Counted from the first letter of the stretch, positions 12,481 through 27,940 are shown. The stretch is 64,000 bases of DNA from Halictus rubicundus (GCF_050948215.1 NW_027488773.1:310001-374000); one strand, 5' to 3'. Numbers and translations: made by a program. The notes: generated by a model not told the origin, from the sequence alone.

Positions 12481-14336
12481 TCCTCTATCCTATCCTATCC
12501 TATCCTATCCTATCCTATCCTCTATCCCATAATATCCTCAATCCTATCCAATCCTCTATCCTATCCTCTATATTATCCAATCCTCTATCCTATCCTCTAT
12601 CCTATCCTATCATCTATCCTATCCTATCTCTAATCCTATCCTATCCTCTATCCTATCCTATCCTCTATCCTGTACTATCCTCTATAATATCGTATCCTCC
12701 ATCCTATAATATTATATATCCTATCCTATCCTCTATCCTATCCTATCCTTTATCCTATCCTATCCTCTATTCTATCCTATCCTCTATCCTATCCTACCCT
12801 CTATCCTATCCTATCCTATCCTATCCTCTATCCCATAATATCCTCAATCCTATCCAATCCTCTATCCTATCCTCTATATTATCCAATCCTCTATCCTATC
12901 CTCTACCCTATCCTATCCTCTATCCTATCCTATCCTCTATCGTATGGTATCCTCTATCCTATCCAATCCTCTATCCTATCATCTATCCTATCCTACCCTC
13001 AATCCTATCCTATCCTCTATCGTATTCTATTCTCTATCCTATCCTATCCTCTATCCTATCCTATCCTCTATCCTATCCTATCCTCTATCCTGTCCTATCC
13101 TCTATCCTATCCTATTCTCTATATTATCTTATCCTCTATACTATCCTGTACTCTTTTCTATCCTATCCTCTATCGTATCGTATCCTCTGTCCTATCCAAT
13201 CCTCTAACCTATCATCTATCCTATCCTATCCTCTATCCTATCCTATCCTCTATCCTATCCTATCCTCTATCCTATCCTATCCTCTATCTTATCCTATCCT
13301 CTACCCTATCCTATCCTCTATCTTATCCTATCCTCTACCCTATCCTATCCTCTATCCTATACTATCCTCTATAATATCGTATCCTCCATCCTATAATATC
13401 ATATATCCTATCCTATCCTCTATCCTGTCCTATCCTCCATCCTATCCTATTCTCTATATTATCCTATCATCTATCCTATCCTATCCTCTATCCTATCCTG
13501 TCCTCTATCCTATCCTATCCTCTATCCTATCCTATCCTATCCTATCCTCTATCCTATCCTATCCTGTATCCTATCCTTTCCTCTATCCTATATTATCCTC
13601 TATCCTATCCTATCCTCTATCTTATCCTATCCTCTACCCTATCCTATCCTCTATCTTATCCTATCCTCTACCCTATCTTATCCTCTATCCTATACTATCC
13701 TCTATAATATCGTATCCTCCATCCTATAATATCATATATCCTATCCTATCCTCTATCCTATCCTATCCTCTATCCTATCCTATCCTTCATCCTATCCTAT
13801 CCTCTATCCTATCCTATCCTCTATCCCATTCTATCCTCTGTCCTGTCCAATTCGCTATCCTATCCCCTATCCTATCCTATCATCTATCCTACCCTATCCT
13901 CTATCCTATCCTATCCTCTATCCTATCCTATCCTATCCTCTATCCTATCCTATCCTTTATCCTATCCTATCCTCTATTCTATCCTATCCTCTATGCTATC
14001 CTACCCTCTATCCTATCCTATCCTAACCTATCCTCTATCCCATAATATCCTCAATCCTATCCAATCCTCTATCCTATCCTCTATATTATCCAATCCTCTA
14101 TCCTATCCTCTATCCTATCGTATCATCTATCCTATCCTATCTCTAATCCTATCCTATCCTCTATCCTATCCTATCCTCTATCCTATCCTATTCTCTATCC
14201 TATCATATCCTCAATCCTATCCTATCCTCTATCCTATTCTATCCTCTATAATATCGTATCCTCCAACCTATAATATCATATATCCTACCCGATCCTGTAT
14301 CCAATACTATCCTCAATCCTATCCTATCCTCTATCC
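12481..14336. repeat. Higher-order block C, copy 2
   Basis: This follows block C copy 1 with an offset of 6,163 bp, for example the CTATCGTATGGTATCC variant (ATG at 12,944 here, 6,781 in copy 1). After a deletion of about 158 bp the offset is 6,005 (marker ATGCTATCCTACCC at 13,993 against 7,988). Confidence 0.85.
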
Positions 14337-17213
14337 TATAATATCCTCTCTCCTATAATATCCTCTATCCTATTCTCTATCCTATCCTATCGTCAATCCT
14401 GTCAAATCCTCTATCATATCCTATCGTCTATCCTATCCTATCCTATCCTATCCTCTATCCCATAATATCCTCAATCCTATCCAATCCTCTATCCTATCCT
14501 CGATCCTGTCCAATTCGCTATCCTATCCCCTATCCTATCCTATCATCTATCCTACCCTATCTCCAATCCTATCCTATCCTCTATCCTATCCTATCCTCTA
14601 TCTTATCCTATCCTCTATCCTATCCTATCCTCTATCCTATCCTATCCTATCCTATCCTCTATCCCATGATATCCACAATCCTATCCAATCATCTATCCTA
14701 TCCTCTATCCTATCCGATCCTCTATCCTATCCTATCATCTATCCTATCCTATCTACAATCCTATCCTATCCTCTATCCCATCCTATCCTCTATACTATCC
14801 TATCCTCTATAATATCGTATCCTCCAACCTATAATATCATGTATCCTACCCGATTCTGTATCCAATACTATCCTCAATTCTATCCTATCCTCTATCCTAT
14901 AATATCCTCTCTCCTATAATATCCTCTATCCTATCCTCTATCCGATCCTATCGTCAATCCTGTCAAATCCTCTATCATATCCTATCGTCTATCCTATCCT
15001 ATCCTATCCTATCCTATCCTCTATCCCATAATATCCTCAATCCTATCCAATCCTCTATCCTATCCTCTATCCTGTCCAATTCTCTATCCTATCCTCTATC
15101 CTATCCTATCCTATCCTCTATCCTATCCTATTCTCTATATTATCTTATCCTCTATCCTATCCTACCCGCTATCCTATCCTATCCTCTATCGTATCGTATC
15201 CTCTATCCTATCCAATCCTCTATCCTATCATCTATCCTATCCTATCCTCTATCCTATCCTATCCTATCCTATCCTCTATCCTATCCTATCCTCTGTCCTA
15301 TCCTATCCTCTGTCCTATCCTATCCTCTATCCTATCATATCCTCTATCCTATCCAATCCCCTATCCTATCGTCTATCCTATCCTATCCTCTATAATATCG
15401 TATCCTCCATCCTATAATAACATATATCCTATCCTATCCTCTATCGTATCGTATCCTCAATCCTATCCAATTCTCTATCCTACCCTCTATCCTAGCCTAT
15501 CCTCTATCGTATCGTATCCTCTATCCCATCCAATTCTCTATCCTACCCTCTATCCTATCCTATCCTCTATCGTATCGTATCCTCTATCCTATCCAATCCT
15601 CTATCCTATCATCTATCCTATCCTATCCCCTATCCTATCCTATCCTCTATCCTAGCCTATCATATCCTCTATCCTATCCTATCCTATCCTCTATCCTATC
15701 CTATCCTCTATCCTATCTTATCCTCTATACTATCCTGTACTCTATCCTATCCTATCCTCTATCCTACCCGATCCTTAATCCTTTCCTATCCTCTATCCTA
15801 TCCTATCCTCAATCCTATCCTATCCTCAATCCTATCCTATCCTCAATCCTATCCTATCCTCTATCCTAGCCTATCATATCCTCTATCCTATCCTATCCTC
15901 TATCCTATCCTATCCTATATCCTATACTATCCTCTATCCTATCATATCCTCTATCCTATCCAATCCCCTATCCTATCGTCTATCCTATCCTATCCTCTAT
16001 AATATCGTATCCTCCATCCTATAGTATCATATATCCTATCCTATCCTCTATCCTATCCTATCCACTATCCTATCCTATCCTCCACCCTATCCTATCCTCT
16101 ATCTTATCCTATCCTCTACCCTATCCTATCCTCTATCCTATCCTATCCTCTATCCTATCCTATCCTATCCTCTGTCCTATTGTATCCTCTATCCTATCCT
16201 ATGCTCTATCCTATCATATCCTCTATCCTATCCAATCCCCTATCCTATCGTCTATCCTATCCTATCCTCTATAATATCGTATGCTCCATCCTATAATATC
16301 ATATATCCTATACTATCCTCTATCGTATCGTATCCTCTATCCTATCCAATTCTCTATCCTACCCTCTATCCTAGCCCTTCTCTATCGTATGGTATCCTCT
16401 ATCCTCTCCAATCCTCTATCCTATCCAATCCTCTATCCTATCATCTATCCTATCCTATCCTCAATCCTATCCTATCCTCTATCGTATTCTATTCTCTATC
16501 CTATCCTATCTCCAATCCTATCCTCTCCTCTATCCTATCATATCCTCAATCCTATCCTATCCTCTATCCTATCCTATCCTCTATCGTATCGTATCCTCTA
16601 TCCTATCCTATCCTCTATCGTATCGTATCCTCTATCCTATCCATCCTCTAACCTATCATCTATCCTATCCTATCCTCTATGCAATCCTATCCTCTATCCT
16701 TTCCTATTCTCTATCCTATCCTATCCTCTATCCTGTCCTATCCTCCATCCTATCCTATTCTCTATATTATCCTATCCTCTACCCTATCGTATCCTCTATC
16801 TTATCCTATCCTCTACCCTATCCTATCCTCTATCCTATACTATCCTCTATAATATCGTATCCTCCATCCTATAATATCATATATCCTATCCTATCCTCTA
16901 TCCTGTCCTATCCTCCATCCTATCCTATTCTCTATATCATCCTATCATCTATCCTATCCTATCCTCTATCCTATCCTGTCCTCTATCCTATCCTATCCTC
17001 TATCCTATCCTATCCTATCCTATCCTCTATCCTATCCTATCCTCTATACTATCTTATCCCCTATCCTATCCTATCCTCTATCCTATCCTATCCTGTATCC
17101 TATCCTTTCCTCTATCCTATATTATCCTCTATCCTATCCTATCCTCTATCCTATCCTATCCTCTATCCTATCCTATCCTCTATCCTATCCTATCCTATCC
17201 TATCCTCTATCCC
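14337..17213. repeat. Higher-order block D, copy 1
   Basis: This corresponds to 21,604-24,356. Markers are GTCAATCCTGTCAAATCC, CCTCGATCCTGTCC (14,501), CCCATGATATCCACAAT (ATG at 14,666), CCTACCCGCT (about 15,162), AATAACATATATCC (about 15,415), CCTTAATCCTTTCC (about 15,773), GTATGCTCCATCC (ATG at 16,281) and CTAGCCCTTCTC (about 16,373). Offsets to copy 2 vary between 7,143 and 7,283 because of several small indels. Part of it, 15,230-15,850, is repeated again at 17,630-18,270. Confidence 0.8.
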
Positions 17214-18290
17214 ATGATATCCACAATCCTATCCAATCATCTATCCTATCCTCTATCCTATCCGATCCTCTATCCTATCCTATCATCTATCCTATCCTAT
17301 CTACAATCCTATCCTATCCTCTATCCCATCCTATCCTCTATCCTATCCTATTCTTTATCCTATCATATCCTCAATCCTATCCTATCCTCTATACTATCCT
17401 ATCCTCTATAATATCGTATCCTCCAACCTATAATATCATGTATCCTACCCGATTCTGTATCCAATACTATCCTCAATTCTATCCTATCCTCTATCCTATA
17501 ATATCCTCTCTCCTATAATATCCTCTATCCTATCCTCTATCCGATCCTATCGTCAATCCTATCCTATCCTATCCTATCCTATCCTCTATCCCATAATATC
17601 CTCAATCCTATCCAATCCTCTATCCTATCATCTATCCTATCCTATCCTCTATCCTATCCTATCCTATCCTATCCTCTATCCTATCCTATCCTCTGTCCTA
17701 TCCTATCCTCTGTCCTATCCTATCCTCTATCCTATCATATCCTCTATCCTATCCAATCCCCTATCCTATCGTCTATCCTATCCTATCCTCTATAATATCG
17801 TATCCTCCATCCTATAATAACATATATCCTATCCTATCCTCTATCGTATCGTATCCTCAATCCTATCCAATTCTCTATCCTACCCTCTATCCTAGCCTAT
17901 CCTCTATCGTATCGTATCCTCTATCCCATCCAATTCTCTATCCTACCCTCTATCCTATCCTATCCTCTATCGTATCGTATCCTCTATCCTATCCAATCCT
18001 CTATCCTATCATCTATCCTATCCTATCCCCTATCCTATCCTATCCTCTATCCTAGCCTATCATATCCTCTATCCTATCCTATCCTATCCTCTATCCTATC
18101 CTATCCTCTATTATATCTTATCCTCTATACTATCCTGTACTCTATCCTATCCTATCCTCTATCCTACCCGATCCTTAATCCTTTCCTATCCTCTATCCTA
18201 TCCTATCCTCAATCCTATACTATCCTCAATCCTATCCTATCCTCAATCCTATCCTATCCTCTATCCTAGCCTATCATATCCTCTATCCTA
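17214..18290. repeat. Higher-order block D, truncated copy
   Basis: This restarts block D at the CCCATGATATCCACAAT marker, 2,548 bp after its previous occurrence. It follows D order to the CTAGCCTATCATATCC variants near 18,270. It then stops before the GTATGCTCCATCC marker and gives way to a block B fragment (about 18,290-18,480). One variant, TCTATTATATC near 18,110, marks it off from copy 1. Confidence 0.75.
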
Positions 18291-18599
18291 TCCTATTCTC
18301 TATCCTATCCTATCCTCTATCCTATCCTATCCTCTATACTATCTTATCCCCTATCCTATAATATCCTCTATCCTATCCTATTCTCTATCCTATCCTATCC
18401 TCTATCCTATCCTTTCCTCTATCCTATATTATCCTCTATCCTATCCTATCCTCTATCCTATCCTATCCTCTATCCTATCCTATCCTTCATCCTATCCTAT
18501 CCTCTATCCTATCCTATCCTCTATCCCATTCTATCCTCTATCCTCTCCTATTCTTTATCCTATCACATCCTCAATCCTATCCTATCCTCTATCCTATCC
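18291..18599. repeat. Block B fragment joined to E lead-in
   Basis: Bases 18,291-18,480 carry the ATACTATCTTATCCCC to TATATTATCC marker series of block B. Bases 18,481-18,599 hold CCTTCATCC, CCCATTCTATCC and CACATCCTCAAT variants, which also precede block E at 27,605-27,700. This is a composite joint between D and E. Confidence 0.65.
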
Positions 18600-19984
18600 T
18601 ATCCTCTATCGTATCGTATCCTCTATCCTACCCTCTATACTATCCTATTGTCTATCGTATCGTATCCTCTATTCTATCCAATCCTCTATCCTATCATCTA
18701 TCCTATCCTATCCAACCCTATCATCTATCCCATAATATCCTCAATCCTATCCAATCCTCTAACCTATCCTCTATCCTATCCTCAATCCTATCCTATCATC
18801 TATCCTATCCTATCATATCCTCTATCCTATCCTATTCTCTATTCTATCCTATACTCTATCCTTTCCTATCCTCTATCCTATCCTACCGTCTATCCTATCC
18901 TATCCTCTTTCCTATCCTATCCTCTATCCTATCCTATCCTATCCTCTATCTCATAATATACTCAATCCTATCCAATCTTCTATCCTATCCTCTATCCTAT
19001 CCAATCCCCTATCGTATCCTGTATCCCATCCTATCCTGTATCCTATCCTATCCTATCCCTTATCCTATCCTATCCTCAATCCTATCCTATCCTCTATCCT
19101 ATACTATCCTCTATCCTATCCTATTCACTATCCTATCCAATCCTCTATCCTATCCAATCCTCTATCCTATCCAATCCTCTATCCTATTCTATCCTATACT
19201 CTATCCTATTCAATCGTCTATCGTATCCTCTATCCTATTATATCCTCTATAATATCCTATCCTCTATCCTTTCCTATCCTCAATCCTATCCTACCATCTA
19301 TCATATCCTATCCTCCATCCTATCCTGTCCTCTATCCTATCCAATTCTCTATCTTACCCTCTATCCTATCCTATCCAACCCTATCCTCTATCCCATAATA
19401 TCCTCAATCATATCCTCTATCCTATCGTCTATCCTATCCTATCCTCTATCCTATCCTATCCTATCCGCAATCCTATCCTATCCTCTATCCTATCCTATCC
19501 TCTATCATATCCTGTCCTCTATTCTATCCTAACCTCTATCCTATCCTACCTCTAACCTATCCTATCCTGTATCCTATAATATCATTTATCCTAGCATCTA
19601 TCCTATACTATACTCTACCCTATCCTATCCTCTATCCTATCCTATCCTCTATAATATCCTATCCTCTATCCTATCCAATCCCCTATCGTATCCTGTATCC
19701 CATCCTATCCTCTATCCTATCCTATATTCTATCCTATCCTATCCTCAAACCTATCCTATCCTGTATCCTATATTATCCTCTACCCTATCCTATCCTCTAT
19801 CCTATCTTATCCCCTATCCTATCCTATCCTCTATCCTATCCTATCCTATCCTCTATCCTATCCTAATCTCTATCCAATCATATCCTCAATCCTATCCTAT
19901 CCTCTATCCTATCCTATCCTCTATCCTATCCTATCCTCTATCCTATCCTACCCTATCCTCTATCCTATCCTATCCTTTATCCTA
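18600..19984. repeat. Higher-order block E, copy 2
   Basis: This copies 8,338-9,814, first at an exact 10,263-bp offset (CCTATTGTCTATCG, TATCTCATAATATACTC, AATCCCCTATCGTATCC at 19,004, three CCAAT 17-mers). It lacks about 100 bp relative to copy 1 near the second CTAGCATC variant. It ends at the AATCTCTATCCAATC variant and a CTACCCTATCC, then enters block C copy 3. Confidence 0.85.
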
Positions 19985-21603
19985 TCCTATCCTCTATTCT
20001 ATCCTATCCTCTATGCTATCCTACCCTCTATCCTATCCTATCCTATCCTATCCTCTATCCCATAATATCCTCAATCCTATCCAATCCTCTATCCTATCCT
20101 CTATATTATCCAATCCTCTATCCTATCCTCTATCCTATCCTATCATCTATCCTATCCTATCTCTAATCCTATCCTATCCTCTATCCTATCCTATCCTCTA
20201 TCCTGTACTATCCTCTATAATATCGTATCCTCCATCCTATAATATTATATATCCTATCCTATCCTCTATCCTATCCTATCCTTTATCCTATCCTATCCTC
20301 TATTCTATCCTATCCTCTATCCTATCCTACCCTCTATCCTATCCTATCCTATCCTATCCTCTATCCCATAATATCCTCAATCCTATCCAATCCTCTATCC
20401 TATCCTCTATATTATCCAATCCTCTATCCTATCCTCTACCCTATCCTATCCTCTATCCTATCCTATCCTCTATCGTATGGTATCCTCTATCCTATCCAAT
20501 CCTCTATCCTATCATCTATCCTATCCTACCCTCAATCCTATCCTATCCTCTATCGTATTCTATTCTCTATCCTATCCTATCCTCTATGCTATCCTATCCT
20601 CTATCCTATCCTATCCTCTATCCTGTCCTATCCTCTATCCTATCCTATTCTCTATATTATCTTATCCTCTATACTATCCTGTACTCTTTTCTATCCTATC
20701 CTCTATCGTATCGTATCCTCTGTCCTATCCAATCCTCTAACCTATCATCTATCCTATCCTATCCTCTATCCTATCCTATCCTCTATCCTATCCTATCCTC
20801 TATCCTATCCTATCCTCTATCTTATCCTATCCTCTACCCTATCCTATCCTCTATCTTATCCTATCCTCTACCCTATCCTATCCTCTATCCTATACTATCC
20901 TCTATAATATCGTATCCTCCATCCTATAATATCATATATCCTATCCTATCCTCTATCCTGTCCTATCCTCCATCCTATCCTATTCTCTATATTATCCTAT
21001 CATCTATCCTATCCTATCCTCTATCCTATCCTGTCCTCTATCCTATCCTATCCTCTATCCTATCCTATCCTATCCTATCCTCTATCCTATCCTATCCTGT
21101 ATCCTATCCTTTCCTCTATCCTATATTATCCTCTATCCTATCCTATCCTCTATCCTATCCTATCCTCTATGCTATACTATTCTCTATCCTATCCTATCCT
21201 CTATCCTATCCTATCCTCTATCCTATCCTATCCTATCCTATCCTATCCTCTATCCTATCCTCTATCCTATCCTCTATCCTGTCCTATCCTATCCTATCCT
21301 CTATCCCATAATATCCTCAATCCTATCCAATCCTCTATCCTATCCTCTATATTATCCAATCCTCTATCCTATCCTCTATCCTATCGTATCATCTATCCTA
21401 TCCTATCTCTAATCCTATCCTATCCTCTATCCTATCCTATCCTCTATCCTATCCTATTCTCTATCCTATCATATCCTCAATCCTATCCTATCCTCTATCC
21501 TATTCTATCCTCTATAATATCGTATCCTCCAACCTATAATATCATATATCCTACCCGATCCTGTATCCAATACTATCCTCAATCCTATCCTATCCTCTAT
21601 CCT
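19985..21603. repeat. Higher-order block C, copy 3
   Basis: This follows block C copy 1 at an offset of 13,696 bp (CTATCGTATGGTATCC with ATG at 20,477; ATGCTATACTATTC at 21,169). Near 21,290 it skips the stretch equal to about 7,590-8,020 of copy 1. It then finishes with the CCCATAATATCCTCAAT to CCCGATCCTGTATCC end of the block. Confidence 0.85.
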
Positions 21604-24356
21604 ATAATATCCTCTCTCCTATAATATCCTCTATCCTATTCTCTATCATATCCTATCGTCTATCCTATCCTATCCTATCCTATCCTCTATCCCATAATAT
21701 CCTCAATCCTATCCAATCCTCTATCCTATCCTCGATCCTGTCCAATTCGCTATCCTATCCCCTATCCTATCCTATCATCTATCCTACCCTATCTCCAATC
21801 CTATCCTATCCTCTATCCTATCCTATCCTCTATCTTATCCTATCCTCTATCCTATCCTATCCTCTATCCTATCCTATCCTATCCTATCCTCTATCCCATG
21901 ATATCCACAATCCTATCCAATCATCTATCCTATCCTCTATCCTATCCGATCCTCTATCCTATCCTATCATCTATCCTATCCTATCTACAATCCTATCCTA
22001 TCCTCTATCCCATCCTATCCTCTATCCTATCCTATTCTTTATCCTATCATATCCTCAATCCTATCCTATCCTCTATACTATCCTATCCTCTATAATATCG
22101 TATCCTCCAACCTATAATATCATGTATCCTACCCGATTCTGTATCCAATACTATCCTCAATTCTATCCTATCCTCTATCCTATAATATCCTCTCTCCTAT
22201 AATATCCTCTATCCTATCCTCTATCCGATCCTATCGTCAATCCTGTCAAATCCTCTATCATATCCTATCGTCTATCCTATCCTATCCTATCCTATCCTAT
22301 CCTCTATCCCATAATATCCTCAATCCTATCCAATCCTCTATCCTATCCTCTATCCTGTCCAATTCTCTATCCTATCCTCTATCCTATCCTATCCTATCCT
22401 CTATCCTATCCTATTCTCTATATTATCTTATCCTCTATCCTATCCTACCCGCTATCCTATCCTATCCTCTATCGTATCGTATCCTCTGTCCTATCCTATC
22501 CTCTATCCTATCATATCCTCTATCCTATCCAATCCCCTATCCTATCGTCTATCCTATCCTATCCTCTATAATATCGTATCCTCCATCCTATAATAACATA
22601 TATCCTATCCTATCCTCTATCGTATCGTATCCTCAATCCTATCCAATTCTCTATCCTACCCTCTATCCTAGCCTATCCTCTATCGTATCGTATCCTCTAT
22701 CCCATCCAATTCTCTATCCTACCCTCTATCCTATCCTATCCTCTATCGTATCGTATCCTCTATCCTATCCAATCCTCTATCCTATCATCTATCCTATCCT
22801 ATCCCCTATCCTATCCTATCCTCTATCCTAGCCTATCATATCCTCTATCCTATCCTATCCTATCCTCTATCCTATCCTATCCTCTATCCTATCTTATCCT
22901 CTATACTATCCTGTACTCTATCCTATCCTATCCTCTATCCTACCCGATCCTTAATCCTTTCCTATCCTCTATCCTATCCTATCCTCAATCCTATCCTATC
23001 CTCAATCCTATCCTATCCTCAATCCTATCCTATCCTCTATCCTAGCCTATCATATCCTCTATCCTATCCTATCCTCTATCCTATCCTATCCTATATCCTA
23101 TACTATCCTCTATCCTATCATATCCTCTATCCTATCCAATCCCCTATCCTATCGTCTATCCTATCCTATCCTCTATAATATCGTATCCTCCATCCTATAG
23201 TATCATATATCCTATCCTATCCTCTATCCTATCCTATCCACTATCCTATCCTATCCTCCACCCTATCCTATCCTCTATCTTATCCTATCCTCTACCCTAT
23301 CCTATCCTCTATCCTATCCTATCCTCTATCCTATCCTATCCTATCCTCTGTCCTATTGTATCCTCTATCCTATCCTATGCTCTATCCTATCATATCCTCT
23401 ATCCTATCCAATCCCCTATCCTATCGACTATCCTATCCTATCCTCTATAATATCGTATGCTCCATCCTATAATATCATATATCCTATACTATCCTCTATC
23501 GTATCGTATCCTCTATCCTATCCAATTCTCTATCCTACCCTCTATCCTAGCCCTTCTCTATCGTATGGTATCCTCTATCCTCTCCAATCCTCTATCCTAT
23601 CCAATCCTCTATCCTATCATATCCTCAATCCTATCCTATCCTCTATCCTATCCTATCCTCTATCGTATCGTATCCTCTATCCTATCCAATCCTCTATCCT
23701 ACCCTCTATCCTATCCTATCCTCTATCGTATCGTATCCTCTATCCTATCCAATCCTCTAACCTATCATCTATCCTATCCTATCCTCTATGCAATCCTATC
23801 CTCTATCCTTTCCTATTCTCTATCCTATCCTATCCTCTATCCTGTCCTATCCTCCATCCTATCCTATTCTCTATCCTATCCTATCCTCTATCCTATCCTA
23901 TCCTCTATCTTATCCTATCCTCTACCCTATCGTATCCTCTATCTTATCCTATCCTCTACCCTATCCTATCCTCTATCCTATACTATCCTCTATAATATCG
24001 TATCCTCCATCCTATAATATCATATATCCTATCCTATCCTCTATCCTGTCCTATCCTCCATCCTATCCTATTCTCTATATCATCCTATCATCTATCCTAT
24101 CCTATCCTCTATCCTATCCTGTCCTCTATCCTATCCTATCCTCTATCCTATCCTATCCTATCCTATCCTCTATCATATCCTATCCTCTATACTATCTTAT
24201 CCCCTATCCTATCCTATCCTCTATCCTATCCTATCCTGTATCCTATCCTTTCCTCTATCCTATATTATCCTCTATCCTATCCTATCCTCTATCCTATCCT
24301 ATCCTCTATCCTATCCTATCCTCTATCCTATCCTATCCTATCCTATCCTCTATCCC
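21604..24356. repeat. Higher-order block D, copy 2
   Basis: This repeats 14,337-17,213, including CCTCGATCCTGTCC (CG at 21,733), CCCATGATATCCACAAT (ATG at 21,898), CCTACCCGCT (about 22,445) and GTATGCTCCATCC (ATG at 23,457). It carries about 50 bp near 22,020-22,075 that copy 1 lacks at that point. It lacks about 36 bp near 21,637 and about 107 bp near 22,480. Confidence 0.8.
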
Positions 24357-27300
24357 ATGATATCCACAATCCTATCCAATCATCTATCCTATCCTCTATC
24401 CTATCCGATCCTCTATCCTATCCTATCATCTATCCTATCCTATCTACAATCCTATCCTATCCTCTATCCCATCCTATCCTCTATCCTATCCTATTCTTTA
24501 TCCTATCATATCCTCAATCCTATCCTATTCTCTATACTATCCTATCCTCTATAATATCGTATCCTCCAACCTATAATATCATGTATCCTACCCGATTCTG
24601 TATCCAATACTATCCTCAATTCTATCCTATCCTCTATCCTATAATATCCTCTCTCCTATAATATCCTCTATCCTATCCTCTATCCGATCCTATCGTCAAT
24701 CCTATCCTATCCTATCCTATCCTATCCTCTATCCCATAATATCCTCAATCCTATCCAATCCTCTATCCTATCCTCTATCCTGTCCAATTCTCTATCCTAT
24801 CCTCTATCCTATCCTATCCTATCCTCTATCCTATCCTATTCTCTATATTATCTTATCCTCTATCCTATCCTACCCTCTATCCTATCCTATCCTCTATCGT
24901 ATCGTATCCTCTATCCTATCCAATCCTCTATCCTGTCATCTATCCTATCCTATCCTCTATGCTATCCTATCCTATCCTATCCTCTATCCTATCCTATCCT
25001 CTGTCCTATCCTATCCTCTGTCCTATCCTATCCTCTATCCTATCATATCCTCTATCCTATCCAATCCCCTATCCTATCGTCTATCCTATCCTATCCTCTA
25101 TAATATCGTATCCTCCATCCTATAATAACATATATCCTATCCTATCCTCTATCGTATCGTATCCTCTATCCCATCCAATTCTCTATCCTACCCTCTATCC
25201 TATCCTATCCTCTATCGTATCGTATCCTCTATCCTATCCAATCCTCTATCCTATCATCTATCCTATCCTATCCCCTATCCTATCCTATCCTCTATCCTAG
25301 CCTATCATATCCTCTATCCTATCCTATCCTATCCTCTATCCTATCCTATCCTCTATCCTATCTTATCCTCTATACTATCCTGTACTCTATCCTATCCTAT
25401 CCTCTATCCTACCCGATCCTTAATCCTTTCCTATCCTCTATCCTATCCTATCCTCAATCCTATCCTATCCTCAATCCTATCCTATCCTCAATCCTATCGT
25501 ATCCTCTATCCTAGCCTATCATATCCTCTATCCTATCCTATCCTCTATCCTATCCTATCCTATATCCTATACTATCCTCTATCCTATCATATCCTCTATC
25601 CTATCCAATCCCCTATCCTATCGTCTATCCTATCCTATCCTCTATAATATCGTATCCTCCATCCTATAATATCATATATCCTATCGTATCCTCTATCGTA
25701 TCGTATCCTCTATCCTATCCAATTCTCTATCCTACCCTCTATCCTAGCCTATCCTCTATCGTATGGTATCCGCTATCCTATCCAATCCTATATCCTATCA
25801 TCTATCCTATCCTATCATCAATCCTATCCTATACTCTACGGTATTCTATTCTCTATCCTATCCTATCCTCTATCCTATCCTATCTTCTATCCTATCCTAT
25901 CCTCTATCCTCTCCTATCTACTATCCTATCCTATTCTCTATATTATCTTATCCTCTATACTATCCTCTACTCTATTCTACCCTATCCTCTATCTTATCCT
26001 ATCCTCTACCCTATCCTATCCTCTATCTTATCCTATCCTCTACCCTATCCTTTCCTCTATCCTATACTATCCTCTATAATATCGTATCCTCCATCCTATA
26101 GTATCATATATCCTATCCTATCCTCTATCCTATCCTATCCACTATCCTATCCTATCCTCCACCCTATCCTATCCTCTATCTTATCCTATCCTCTACCCTA
26201 TCCTATCCTCTATCCTATCCTATCCTCTATCCCATCCTATCCTATCCTCTGTCCTATTGTATCCTCTATCCTATCCTATGCTCTATCCTATCATATCCTC
26301 TATCCTATCCAATCCCCTATCCTATCGTCTATCCTATCCTATCCTCTATAATATCGTATGCTCCATCCTATAATATCATATATCCTATACTATCCTCTAT
26401 CGTATCGTATCCTCTATCCTATCCAATTCTCTATCCTACCCTCTATCCTAGCCCTTCTCTATCGTATGGTATCCTCTATCCTCTCCAATCCTCTATCCTA
26501 TCCAATCCTCTATCCTATCATCTATCCTATCCTATCCTCAATCCTATCCTATCCTCTATCGTATTCTATTCTCTATCCTATCCTATCTCCAATCCTATCC
26601 TCTCCTCTATCCTATCATATCCTCAATCCTATCCTATCCTCTATCCTATCCTATCCTCTATCGTATCGTATCCTCTATCCTATCCAATCCTCTATCCTAC
26701 CCTCTATCCTATCCTATCCTCTATCGTATCGTATCCTCTATCCTATCCAATCCTCTAACCTATCATCTATCCTATCCTATCCTCTATGCAATCCTATCCT
26801 CTATCCTTTCCTATTCTCTATCCTATCCTATCCTCTATCCTGTCCTATCCTCCATCCTATCCTATTCTCTATATTATCCTATCATCTATCCTATCCTATC
26901 CTCTATCCTATCCTGTCCTCTATCCTATCCTATCCTCTATCCTATCCTATCCTCTATCTTATCCTATCCTCTACCCTATCGTATCCTCTATCTTATCCTA
27001 TCCTCTACCCTATCCTATCCTCTATCCTATACTATCCTCTATAATATCGTATCCTCCATCCTATAATATCATATATCCTATCCTATCCTCTATCCTGTCC
27101 TATCCTCCATCCTATCCTATTCTCTATATTATCCTATCATCTATCCTATCCTATCCTCTATCCTATCCTGTCCTCTATCCTATCCTATCCTCTATCCTAT
27201 CCTATCCTATCCTATCCTCTATCCTATCCTATCCTCTATACTATCTTATCCCCTATCCTATCCTATCCTCTATCCTATCCTATCCTGTATCCTATCCTTT

Positions 27301-27604
27301 CCTCTATCCTATATTATCCTCTATCCTATCCTATCCTCTATCCTATCCTATCCTCTATGCTATACTATTCTCTATCCTATCCTATCCTCTATCCTATCCT
27401 ATCCTATCCTCTATCCTATCCCATCCTATCCTATCCTCTATTCTATCCTCTATCCTATCCTCTATCCTGTCCTATCCTCTATCCTATCCTATCCTCTATC
27501 TTATTATATCCTCTACCCTATCCTATCCTCTATCTTATCCTATCCTCTACCCTATCCTATCCTCTATCCTATACTATCCTCTATAATATCGTATCCTCCA
27601 TCCT
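24357..27604. repeat. Higher-order block D, copy 3
   Basis: This restarts at CCCATGATATCCACAAT 2,459 bp after the previous one and carries GTATGCTCCATCC at 26,358. The distance between these two markers is 2,001 bp here against 1,615 and 1,559 bp in copies 1 and 2, so copy 3 has about 400 bp of extra monomers between them. The end, near 27,600, runs into CCTTCATCC and the E lead-in. Confidence 0.75.
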
Positions 27605-27940
27605 ATCCTATCCTTCATCCTATCCTATCCTCTATCCTATCCTATCCTCTATCCCATTCTATCCTCTATCCTCTCCTATTGTTTATCCTATCACATCCTC
27701 AATCCTATCCTATCCTCTATCCTATCCTATCTTCTATCGTATCGTATCCTCTATCCTACCCTCTATACTATCCTATTGTCTATCGTATCGTATCCTCTAT
27801 TCTATCCAATCCTCTATCCTATCATCTATCCTATCCTATCCAACCCTATCATCTATCCCATAATATCCTCAATCCTATCCAATCCTCTAACCTATCCTCT
27901 ATCCTATCCTCAATCCTATCCTATCCTCTATCCTATCCTA
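27605..27940. repeat. Higher-order block E, short fragment
   Basis: This matches about 18,483-18,800: CCTTCATCC, CCCATTCTATCC, CACATCCTCAAT, CCTATTGTCTATCG (about 27,773) and AACCCTATCATC. It then leaves E order for the 250-bp tandem pair at 27,941. Confidence 0.7.
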